A stretch of DNA of 12,470 nucleotides. Origin: Nitrospirota bacterium (GTDB lineage Bacteria; Nitrospirota; 9FT-COMBO-42-15; HDB-SIOI813). Position 1 is the stretch's first letter; every line of letters begins with the position of its first letter. Below the pieces are notes generated by a model. The model saw only the letters and a program-made list of their open reading frames with translations, did not search any database and had not been told where the DNA came from. The DNA is taken from positions 1 through 12,470 of the forward strand of contig JAHFER010000025.1 in assembly GCA_023248365.1 (NCBI GenBank). The letters run 5' to 3'. Shown piece after piece: positions 7,191 to 12,470 of the stretch. The position numbers were made by a program, and so were the translations under genes.

Positions 7191-8225
7191 ATGGACGGGA
7201 CTTTTAAAAATATACTAATACCTTCAACAATTGCGATACTCACTATCGCAATCCTGTTTATTATCAGAAGTATTGCCTCTAAAACACTTCAACGGTGGGC
7301 CGGCAAAACTGAGACTGATATTAACGACATAATTATTGATGCGTTTAAGACCCCCTCAATATACCTGACTATTGCGATTGGGCTTTATACAGGTGTTGCA
7401 ATATCAGGGCTTCAGGAGAAGTATTTATTCTATATCTCAATGACGATTTATGTAATCGTCATTATGTCTGTTACCTTTGCCGCAGCAAATCTATCCGGAA
7501 GGATACTTAACTATTATATCCGGAAATCTGATCTCAACATACCGTCAACAGGACTTGCCCACGGCATATTAAAAGTCACAATAATCATACTGGGTATCCT
7601 GATAACTCTGAGTGTAGTTGGTATCTCGATTGCACCGCTTATAACAGCTCTTGGTGTTGGCGGTCTTGCAGTAGCCCTTGCCCTGCAGGATACGCTCTCT
7701 AATCTTTTTGCAGGTATTCATATACTTGTAGAGCAGTCTATCAAGATAGGGGATTTTGTAAGACTCGAAACAGGCCAGGAGGGTTATGTTGATGATATTA
7801 CCTGGAGGACAACAAGAATAAGGATGCTGCCGAACAACATGGTGATAATTCCAAACAACAAATTATCACAGAGTATTGTTACAAATTATTCTTTACCAAA
7901 TAAAGAGATGGCCATCTCAATTCCAATATCTGTAAGCTACAACTCAGATCCGGAAAGAGTAGAGCAGATACTTACTGAAGAAGCAGTGAAGGCGTCCGAA
8001 GATATACCTGAGATACTCAATATCCCCCGCCCCTCTGCCAGGTTCCAGCGCCTTGGGGAATCTTCCCTTGATTTTGAGATAGGCTGTTATGTCACTGATT
8101 ATGAAAAACAGAAATCAGCACAGCATCAGATATTAAAAAGAGTATTTAAAAGATTAAAAGAAGAAGGAATAGAAATACCATTTCCGCACAGGGTTGTTTA
8201 TTTGAAAAAGGATGATGTATTATAG
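7191..8225 (+). CDS. MscS-family small-conductance mechanosensitive channel
   Basis: This inner-membrane channel opens on membrane tension and probably releases solutes during osmotic downshock. Hydrophobic segments lie at about 8-28, 56-74, 79-101, 122-145 and 147-170, so it has more N-terminal helices than minimal MscS. The last is the pore helix (ITALGVGGLAVALALQDTLSNLFAG, with Gly and Ala packing). The cytoplasmic beta domain follows: KIGDFVRLETGQEGYVDDITWRTTRIRMLPNNMVIIPNNKLSQSIVTNYS (185-234), then the alpha/beta domain ending IEIPFPHRVVYL (327-338), as in the family. It starts the base after the preceding stop with no clear Shine-Dalgarno, suggesting translational coupling. It converges on the peroxidase gene 44 bases later, with no obvious terminator between them. 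Confidence 0.94.
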   Translation: MDGTFKNILIPSTIAILTIAILFIIRSIASKTLQRWAGKTETDINDIIIDAFKTPSIYLTIAIGLYTGVAISGLQEKYLFYISMTIYVIVIMSVTFAAANLSGRILNYYIRKSDLNIPSTGLAHGILKVTIIILGILITLSVVGISIAPLITALGVGGLAVALALQDTLSNLFAGIHILVEQSIKIGDFVRLETGQEGYVDDITWRTTRIRMLPNNMVIIPNNKLSQSIVTNYSLPNKEMAISIPISVSYNSDPERVEQILTEEAVKASEDIPEILNIPRPSARFQRLGESSLDFEIGCYVTDYEKQKSAQHQILKRVFKRLKEEGIEIPFPHRVVYLKKDDVL

Positions 8226-8269
8226 CGCCATAGACATAACAACTAAATCCCCTTTACCAAATAGCCTTC

Positions 8270-9280
8270 TCAATTCCTGTCAGGATGCGGTGTGTTTTGT
8301 GTAGAAGGCGGAAGCACAGGTAAGTCAATCCTCTTCATCTCGCCTGTCAGGGAATTTAAGAATATGACTATGTAATGGACTTCTTCATCTGTCAACTTAG
8401 TGTTTAGTTGTTTCTCTCCCATTATCCTTACGGCTTCATCAAGGTTCCAGACTTTTCCATCATGGAAATATGGATAGGTAAGTGCGACGTTTCTCCACGA
8501 GGCAACCTTGAAAACTTTCCTGTCCGCTTCATTCTTAGTTACTTCATATCTACCCATATCATCTCCATAGTCAAACTTTTGAAAACTGTTTCCACCCAGC
8601 GCCGGCCCGCGATGGCACGCAACACATCCTTTCTTAACCACGATATTAAGACCCTTCATCTCATCTGATGTGAGTGCCTTCTTGTCTCCTTTTAGGTAGC
8701 GGTCAAAACGCGATGGAGTCATAAGTGTGCGTTCAAAGGCAGCTATGGCTTTCGCAACATTTTCATAAGTAATTGGATCTTTTGATTCTGGAAATGCCTT
8801 TTTAAAAAGTGAAACATACTCCGGTATTGTATTGATACGCTCCAGAACCAGCTCTTTTGAGGATGCCATCTCACCAGGATTGAGAACAGGTCCCTGGGCC
8901 TGCTCCTCTACATCTTTGGCACGCCCGTCCCAGAACTGTGTGGTATGTATCGCAGCATTATATACAGTAGGTGCATTCCTTGGTCCTGAATGCCACGCGT
9001 GTCCAATAGATGTAGGAAGATTATCTACACCTCCAGTGGTTAGATTGTGGCAGGAATTGCAACTGAAGAATCCGCTTTTAGAAAGCCTTGCATCAATGAA
9101 GAGCATCTTTCCGAGTAATATTTTATCACGATTTAATGGATTTTCCGGATTATCAACTCTGTCAGGGAGAGGTTGAAACAATGTTTTGTAAGATTCATTT
9201 CCGGACAGGGCGGCTGATGGAATAATTAACAAAATGATGAAAAGAACCAGAAGTATCTCAAATGCTTTATTTGTTCGCAT
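8270..9280 (-). CDS. Periplasmic di-heme cytochrome c peroxidase (CcpA/MauG family)
   Basis: The enzyme reduces hydrogen peroxide to water with electrons from small c-type cytochromes or cupredoxins. A signal peptide spans about 1-26 (hydrophobic 8-20, then SAALSG). There are two CxxCH heme sites: CNSCH (74-78, low-potential peroxidatic heme) and CVACH (219-223, electron-transfer heme). Family landmarks are DNLPTSIGHAWHSGPRN with His94, FWDGRAKDVEEQA (116-128), GEMAS with the putative acid-base Glu137, YPYFHDG (269-275) and MGEKQL, whose Met287 fits the axial Met of the second heme. That Met argues for a true peroxidase rather than MauG, which has Tyr there. A strong GGAGGT stands 5 bases before the ATG. 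Length (336) is normal. Cytochrome oxidase assembly genes lie about 2 kb away. Confidence 0.95.
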   Translation of the reverse strand: MRTNKAFEILLVLFIILLIIPSAALSGNESYKTLFQPLPDRVDNPENPLNRDKILLGKMLFIDARLSKSGFFSCNSCHNLTTGGVDNLPTSIGHAWHSGPRNAPTVYNAAIHTTQFWDGRAKDVEEQAQGPVLNPGEMASSKELVLERINTIPEYVSLFKKAFPESKDPITYENVAKAIAAFERTLMTPSRFDRYLKGDKKALTSDEMKGLNIVVKKGCVACHRGPALGGNSFQKFDYGDDMGRYEVTKNEADRKVFKVASWRNVALTYPYFHDGKVWNLDEAVRIMGEKQLNTKLTDEEVHYIVIFLNSLTGEMKRIDLPVLPPSTQNTPHPDRN

Positions 9281-9285
9281 TGTGC

Positions 9286-9291
9286 ACCTCC
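9286..9291 (-). promoter_or_regulatory. Peroxidase ribosome binding site
   Basis: GGAGGT on the minus strand lies 5 bases before the ATG at 9280, a strong match that fixes the peroxidase start. Confidence 0.75.
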
Positions 9292-9324
9292 ATATGGTTT
9301 AAATGTTTTGATTGCATCTTATAT

Positions 9325-9342
9325 TGATATTATATCGTATCA
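9325..9342 (-). promoter_or_regulatory. Candidate peroxidase promoter with overlapping imperfect palindrome
   Basis: On the minus strand a perfect TATAAT (9329-9334) lies about 42 bases upstream of the ATG plus start-site offset. The -35 region is poor. The -10 sits inside the imperfect palindrome TGATATTATATCGTATCA (7 of 9 pairs), a plausible operator position. The remaining ~100-base gap to the ATPase gene shows no other feature. Confidence 0.35.
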
Positions 9343-9380
9343 TGGATGGATCTGATATTTCAATTCAATAAAGAGTGCCA

Positions 9381-10604
9381 TTAGAGTTCAGCAAATGGAA
9401 GTGCAGTTACACCGGGTGCAAGAGGCAGACGTATATCTCCGGGATGGATGACATAACCCTGAGAGGCCTTTGTCCCTGAAATTTGCTGAAAGGTTTTTAT
9501 TGCCTCTGCCATAGCTGGTCTTGGAGTTGATGATAGTTTAACCTCAATTGGAATAAGTTGTTTTCCCGTGTCTATCACAAGGTCAACTTCAGCCCCATAA
9601 GAAGTTCTCCAGAAATATAACTGCGGGTCTGTCCCACGGTGAGTGATTGTCTTCAATATCTCCAGAAGGACTGCATTCTCAAAGATGTGGCCGGCCATCG
9701 GGCCTGCTGCCGCATGTTCAGGATCTTTTATGCCGGTTAGATAACAAAGTGTGCCAATATCAGAGAAATAGATTTTCGGGGTCTTTACCATCCGCTTTCC
9801 GATATTTGCAAAATAGGGGCGAAGAATAATTATCTGGTAAGAAGCTTCAAGAACAGAAAGCCATGATTTTGTAGTGTTGACTGCCACACCTAAATCACGG
9901 GAAATTTCAGAGAGATTTAACAACTGTCCGATTCTTGAAGCAAGGGTGCGGATAAAATTTTGAAAGCTAATCAGATCGCCAATCTGACGGATGGATCGCA
10001 CATCACGCTCAAGATATGTCTGTATATAGCTCATGTACCATAGTGAAGAGTTCTTGTCCGGATTGGCAATAAGCTCAGGATAGCCGCCGCGCAGGAATGA
10101 ACGCCAGAGATCAGAATAAGATACTCTCAATCGGGCAGGCGCCTTATTCCTTTTTTCCCAGGGTAGCGGTAAGCTGCTGTTTCCCATAATTTCCCGGTTA
10201 GATAAAGGCAGAAGACGGAGCATTGCCACCCGCCCTGCCAGAGATTCTGTGATACGTTCAATCAGGAGAAGGTTTTGAGAACCTGTTAGCAGATACTGCC
10301 CGTGTTTTGATCGTTGTTCATCAATACGTTCCTTAATATAAGGTAATAGCTCCGGCACATACTGGACTTCATCAAAAATTACAGGCGGATGGTATAAGGA
10401 AAGAAACCCCCGTGGGTCTGCTGTTGCCGCAGCCCGTATATCAGGAGGTTCCAGGGAAATATATTTGTAACGGCTGCCAAACAGGCGCTTTAGAATAGTA
10501 GTCTTGCCGGATTGCCGTGGACCTGTCAGCACAACTGCCGGAAACTCACGAACCGCCTGTTTCAGCACAGTTTCAAGAGACCTTTTAATATATTGTTCGG
10601 CCAT
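9381..10604 (-). CDS. AAA ATPase with DUF4143 / nuclease-like C-terminal region
   Basis: The protein belongs to the broad AAA_14-DUF4143 group, common and mostly uncharacterised. Walker A is GPRQSGKTT (28-36), Walker B VIFDEVQ (75-81), and a sensor-like LTGSQN (106-111) and AGRV (123-126) follow. YLERDV (197-202) precedes a winged-helix-like region (about 205-260, LSEISRDLGVAVNTTKSWLSVLE). The C-terminal FWRTSYGAEVDLVI...IPIEVKLS (331-358) gives Asp341, Glu354 and Lys356, spaced like a PD-(D/E)xK nuclease core. Whether it cuts nucleic acid is unknown. The minus-strand GGGAGA lies 7 bases before the ATG. It is divergent from the toxin-antitoxin pair. Length (407) is typical. A role in mobile DNA or defence is only inference. 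Confidence 0.9.
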   Translation of the reverse strand: MAEQYIKRSLETVLKQAVREFPAVVLTGPRQSGKTTILKRLFGSRYKYISLEPPDIRAAATADPRGFLSLYHPPVIFDEVQYVPELLPYIKERIDEQRSKHGQYLLTGSQNLLLIERITESLAGRVAMLRLLPLSNREIMGNSSLPLPWEKRNKAPARLRVSYSDLWRSFLRGGYPELIANPDKNSSLWYMSYIQTYLERDVRSIRQIGDLISFQNFIRTLASRIGQLLNLSEISRDLGVAVNTTKSWLSVLEASYQIIILRPYFANIGKRMVKTPKIYFSDIGTLCYLTGIKDPEHAAAGPMAGHIFENAVLLEILKTITHRGTDPQLYFWRTSYGAEVDLVIDTGKQLIPIEVKLSSTPRPAMAEAIKTFQQISGTKASQGYVIHPGDIRLPLAPGVTALPFAEL

Positions 10605-10620
10605 TACGTATTCTCCCTGT

Positions 10621-10651
10621 TGTAATTATGCATTTTAAATGCAAAATTACA
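10621..10651. promoter_or_regulatory. Near-perfect 31-base palindrome, probable operator over the ATPase promoter
   Basis: Arms TGTAATTATGCATTT (10621-10635) and AAATGCAAAATTACA (10637-10651) pair at 14 of 15 positions around one central base. They overlap the -10 and spacer of the ATPase promoter. The A+T-rich arms and position fit a repressor operator. A terminator is unlikely because no strong G+C stem or T-run is present. Confidence 0.55.
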
Positions 10652-10660
10652 AATAAGCAA
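10632..10660 (-). promoter_or_regulatory. Candidate sigma-70 promoter for the ATPase gene
   Basis: On the minus strand TTGCTT (10655-10660) and TAAAAT (10632-10637) are separated by exactly 17 bases, giving a predicted start near 10625 and a leader of about 20 bases that includes the ribosome binding site. Confidence 0.5.
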
Positions 10661-10728
10661 GAAGAAATAGTAACCCTGTATGCCAGGCTATGTAAAAGGT
10701 AGGCTATGATGACCGTTGCAATGAGTTG

Positions 10729-10757
10729 TTGCTTAAGTTCTATGAGAATGCTACATT
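10729..10757 (+). promoter_or_regulatory. Candidate sigma-70 promoter for the toxin-antitoxin operon
   Basis: TTGCTT (10729-10734) and TACATT (10752-10757) have a 17-base spacer. The predicted start near 10764 gives a short leader before AAGGAGGT. The -35 is identical to that of the divergent ATPase promoter. Between the two promoters lies a direct repeat AGGCTATG (10685-10692 and 10701-10708). Confidence 0.45.
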
Positions 10758-10772
10758 AAAATTATCCTAAGA

Positions 10773-10780
10773 AAGGAGGT
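10773..10780 (+). promoter_or_regulatory. Strong ribosome binding site of the antitoxin
   Basis: AAGGAGGT is a full anti-16S match 6 bases before the ATG at 10787. It fixes the start of the short antitoxin gene and suggests high antitoxin translation. Confidence 0.8.
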
Positions 10781-10786
10781 TTTATT

Positions 10787-10966
10787 ATGTTATCAATAAA
10801 GGATAGTGCCAAAAAAATCATAGATGACCTGCCAGATGATATTTCATATGAGGAACTTATAAAAGAATTAGCATTTAAGCGTATGATTGAAAAAGGTCTT
10901 CAAGATTCATTAAAAAATAAAATTACACCAGATGAAGAATTAGAAAAAGAGATTGAGAAATGGTGA
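10787..10966 (+). CDS. Small antitoxin of a type II toxin-antitoxin pair
   Basis: This 59-residue acidic protein begins MLSIKDSAKKIIDDLPDD and ends EELEKEIEKW. It fits the small antitoxins of ParE/RelE toxins with the pattern LPDD-x-(S/T)-(Y/W)-(E/D)-E, a central helix (EELIKELAFKRMIEKGL) and an acidic tail after a Pro. The start is set by AAGGAGGT 6 bases upstream. Its last codons overlap the toxin start in ATGGTGA (10960-10966), so the two are translationally coupled. I see no clear DNA-binding domain, so autoregulation may need the complex or another protein. The assignment rests more on size, start signal, overlap and partner than on strong sequence motifs. Confidence 0.82.
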   Translation: MLSIKDSAKKIIDDLPDDISYEELIKELAFKRMIEKGLQDSLKNKITPDEELEKEIEKW

Positions 10967-11256
10967 GATTGTATTGGACTGATGAGGCTAAATATTGGTT
11001 AAAGAACATATATGATTACATTGCATTGGATAATCCAAAAGCTGCTAAAAATGTTGTATATAAAATACGTGAAAAAGCACTTATATTAAAACTATTTCCG
11101 GAAATTGGTGGTATATACCCTGATTTAGACAGAAAAGATATAAGAGTAATATACTATACGCATTATAGAATTGCTTACATAATTATAGATTCTCAAAGAA
11201 TAGATATTCTGGGTGTATTCCACGGTTCAATGGAATTAAAGAATTATATAAAATAG
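10960..11256 (+). CDS. ParE/RelE-family toxin
   Basis: The 98-residue protein has the RelE/ParE toxin layout: LYWTDEAKYWLKNIYDYIA (4-22), DNPKAAKNVVYKIREKA (24-40), LFPEIGGIYPDL (45-56), then the beta core with IRVIYYTHYRIAYIII (61-76), Arg70 in the YRI motif, and IDILGVFHG (81-89). The spacing and N-terminal helices look more ParE-like (gyrase poison) than RelE-like (ribosome-dependent RNase), but the target cannot be decided from sequence. It is intact, A+T-rich relative to the flanking housekeeping genes, and overlaps the antitoxin by 7 bases. The 42 bases to the convergent SCO gene show no clear terminator. Confidence 0.9.
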   Translation: MVRLYWTDEAKYWLKNIYDYIALDNPKAAKNVVYKIREKALILKLFPEIGGIYPDLDRKDIRVIYYTHYRIAYIIIDSQRIDILGVFHGSMELKNYIK

Positions 11257-11298
11257 ATTATTACCCTTTTGGGCTGGCTGTCCCCATAACACGGGAAT

Positions 11299-12174
11299 TC
11301 ATAAAATGGAAGGAGGTTCTTTCGGTTTAAACACTTCAATAAATTCCTGTCTGATGCCTTTGGATTTCTTACCTTTACCCCAGACATAAATAATAATCCA
11401 GATAATGGTGGCTGCCTGAAGGATAGAGCCTATTGATAGTGTTACTATCAGGCCATAGTTGAGTTTGTATTGCCCGGATGATTCGTCATATTTGTAGCAG
11501 AAGAGCTTTAGTTTGTCCATGACAGATAGCTGGGTGCTTTGAGGGGCCTTTATAAGTTTCATGGCCTGATAAACAGGATTGAGGATATCTTCCGGTTTAA
11601 AATCGAGGCCGTAGACCTGTTTGTAGATTCTGCCCTGTGTATCAATAATAGTGACCATATTGATGTGGTCGTAACCTGTTGCTAACTTCTCATAATAAAA
11701 TCCTAAGTTTTTTGAGAGATTTTCAATTGTCTTTTTATCCGATGTAGCAAACCTCCATTGTCTGAAATCATCAGTAAAATTTTTCCCGAAGTCTTTCAGC
11801 TTTTTAGGTGTGTCATGTTCCGGATCAAAACTTACAGTTACTGCACGAAACTTTGTGCCGAGGTCTTTGCCAGCCACATTAAGGGCATTATTAAGTTGCA
11901 GGGTTATTGTGGAACAGGCATGACCGCATCCAAGGTATACAAGGCTTAAGACAACCGGCTTACCGGCAAAGTCTTTTGTATTGAACTTGTTTCCATCCTG
12001 GTCTATGAGGGTATAGTTGCCGAGCTTTTGCCCTACAACATCATATGAAGATTTAACTGCAACTTCTTTTATCTCAGCAAAAGCAGAGTTAGTAAGCAGT
12101 AAGCAGTTAACAGTAAGCAGTAAACAAATCAATACCGTAACAGAAATTATATTTTTTGTTTGTTGTTGCTTCAC
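11299..12174 (-). CDS. SCO1/SenC/PrrC-family copper protein with C-terminal membrane helix
   Basis: The family delivers copper to, or reduces, the CuA site of cytochrome oxidase, or acts as a periplasmic thiol-redox protein. A signal peptide covers about 1-33, with likely cleavage after SAFA. The thioredoxin-like domain has Cys83-GHA-Cys87 (CxxxC) and the third copper ligand His170 (GYDHINMV), with VTVSFDPEHDTPKKL (112-126) as a family motif. The usual Pro after the second Cys is Ser88 here. A C-terminal helix (about 241-265) anchors the protein. The start is GTG at 12172-12174 with only a weak AAGAG before it. The hydrophobic core CLLLTVN-CLLLT (17-28) is encoded by a heptamer tandem repeat. 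It follows ctaB, consistent with oxidase assembly. Confidence 0.93.
   Translation of the reverse strand: MKQQQTKNIISVTVLICLLLTVNCLLLTNSAFAEIKEVAVKSSYDVVGQKLGNYTLIDQDGNKFNTKDFAGKPVVLSLVYLGCGHACSTITLQLNNALNVAGKDLGTKFRAVTVSFDPEHDTPKKLKDFGKNFTDDFRQWRFATSDKKTIENLSKNLGFYYEKLATGYDHINMVTIIDTQGRIYKQVYGLDFKPEDILNPVYQAMKLIKAPQSTQLSVMDKLKLFCYKYDESSGQYKLNYGLIVTLSIGSILQAATIIWIIIYVWGKGKKSKGIRQEFIEVFKPKEPPSIL
12092..12126 (-). repeat. Five-unit heptamer tandem array encoding the SCO signal-peptide core
   Basis: On the plus strand the units are GTAAGCA, GTAAGCA, GTTAACA, GTAAGCA and GTAAACA. Read as codons on the minus strand, three 7-base units equal seven codons. The result is a seven-residue peptide repeat, CLLLTVN followed by CLLLT, which forms the h-region of the signal peptide. 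GTAAGCA is also a unit of the carB-greA array (3904-3931). Confidence 0.85.
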
Positions 12175-12206
12175 TATGTCTCTTGATTATTTCTTTTTTT
12201 TCCAAA

Positions 12207-12330
12207 GTGGACGCTCAAAAATGCACAGGTGCAAGGAAGGACAAGGATTTGGGCCGAGACGTACTCCTTTGTACGTTGAGGTTCAAATCCGCAGTCCTGA
12301 CGCCGCAGATGGGCGTTTTTCAGCGTCCAC
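12207..12330. repeat. Long imperfect inverted repeat between ctaB and the SCO gene
   Basis: Ends GTGGACGCT (12207-12215) and AGCGTCCAC (12322-12330) are perfect 9-base inverted repeats. Complementarity continues inward with mismatches and about 2 bases of indel (for example GGATTTG/CAAATCC) to a central hairpin, CGTAC/GTACG (12260-12264 and 12270-12274). The whole 124 bases could fold as one long hairpin. It looks like a dispersed non-coding repeat. Its outer base at 12330 is part of the ctaB stop codon. The rest of the 155-base spacer is an A/T tract. Confidence 0.75.
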
Positions 12331-12470
12331 TATTTAAACACAGCGACATCAATAATAATTGCTATAAAGATTATCCAGAGATAATGTATGGATGCTTTAA
12401 AATTGCTCCATGCAACTTCTCTTGAACTGTTTCTCAGAAGCTGGATATTTCTGAATAAGAAAAATCCTCC
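12330..12470 (-). CDS. ctaB: Protoheme IX farnesyltransferase (heme O synthase), C-terminal end only
   Basis: The enzyme attaches a farnesyl group to heme b to make heme O for cytochrome oxidase and is an integral membrane protein. Only the last 46 codons are in the window, running off the right edge. The visible end reads GGFFLFRNIQLLRN...AWSNFKASIHYLWIIF...IDVAVFK. This is an amphipathic stretch with Phe-Lys-x-Ser-Ile then a hydrophobic helix, as at the C-terminus of CtaB/CyoE proteins (FKYSIYYLFxLFxAxxxD-like). It ends in TAG (minus strand, 12330-12332). The SCO gene downstream is the neighbour expected for an oxidase assembly cluster. The identification comes from a short tail plus context, so it is good but not certain. 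Confidence 0.72.
   Translation of the reverse strand, partial: GGFFLFRNIQLLRNSSREVAWSNFKASIHYLWIIFIAIIIDVAVFK

Noticed and set aside
12101..12107. Lipoprotein signal at Cys24 of the SCO protein
   Set aside because: The preceding residues (Thr-Val-Asn) do not make a lipobox, and SAFA gives a good type I cleavage site.
12260..12300. tRNA-like T-arm motif (GGTTCAAATCC) in the ctaB-SCO spacer
   Set aside because: The flanking 5-bp stem has a mismatch and no D-arm, anticodon arm or acceptor stem can be built. The motif is explained by the inverted repeat at 12207-12330.
12017..12425. Two plus-strand open frames (12017-12337 and 12156-12425)
   Set aside because: They run through the SCO signal peptide antisense, the inverted repeat and the ctaB tail antisense. 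They are low complexity and have no ribosome binding site.

Overview
The window looks like chromosomal DNA from a Gram-negative bacterium with aerobic respiratory capacity and a repeat-rich genome of moderate to low G+C. Evidence for this is the periplasmic di-heme peroxidase, the SCO-family copper protein and heme O synthase (which imply a heme-copper oxidase), the class 1B dihydroorotate dehydrogenase (PyrD with PyrK), and many short palindromic and tandem repeats. The combination would suit Nitrospirota or a neighbouring uncultured lineage, but the sequence does not settle the taxonomy and that assignment is a low-confidence inference.

Region 1 (1-8225, + strand) is a pyrimidine operon with riders: the 3' end of carA, then carB, greA, pyrK, pyrD, a DUF62-type SAM hydroxide adenosyltransferase and an MscS-type channel. 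CarAB makes carbamoyl phosphate. PyrD with PyrK oxidises dihydroorotate and passes electrons through FMN, 2Fe-2S and FAD to NAD+. GreA rescues stalled RNA polymerase. The last three genes are tightly packed (TAATG overlap, then zero spacing). The earlier junctions are filled with repeats.

Region 2 (8270-9280, - strand) is a di-heme cytochrome c peroxidase with its own promoter region. Region 3 (9381-11256) is a small accessory islet: an AAA ATPase with a DUF4143/nuclease-like C-terminus on the - strand, and divergently a two-gene toxin-antitoxin module (59-residue antitoxin, which is a short gene that is easy to miss, plus a ParE/RelE-like toxin). The ATPase promoter is covered by a near-perfect 31-base palindrome. 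Region 4 (11299-12470, - strand) holds the 3' end of ctaB (heme O synthase) followed by an SCO gene, a cytochrome oxidase assembly pair.

The most striking content is repetitive. (a) One palindromic element type, C-run/G-run, sits in frame inside both carB and pyrK and encodes related peptides (IPPNPPLEKGGMGG and IPPPSSPYKGGARGG) at domain linkers. (b) Degenerate 7-bp tandem arrays of 4-5 units occur at four places: inside carB, between carB and greA, at the pyrK/pyrD junction, and inside the SCO signal peptide, where they encode the hydrophobic core. (c) Larger inverted-repeat elements fill the carA-carB, greA-pyrK and ctaB-sco spacers. Several of these repeats start within or directly against the stop codon of the upstream gene. 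I see no CRISPR array, tRNA, rRNA or transposase, and no intact unknown multi-gene system beyond the ATPase/toxin-antitoxin islet.
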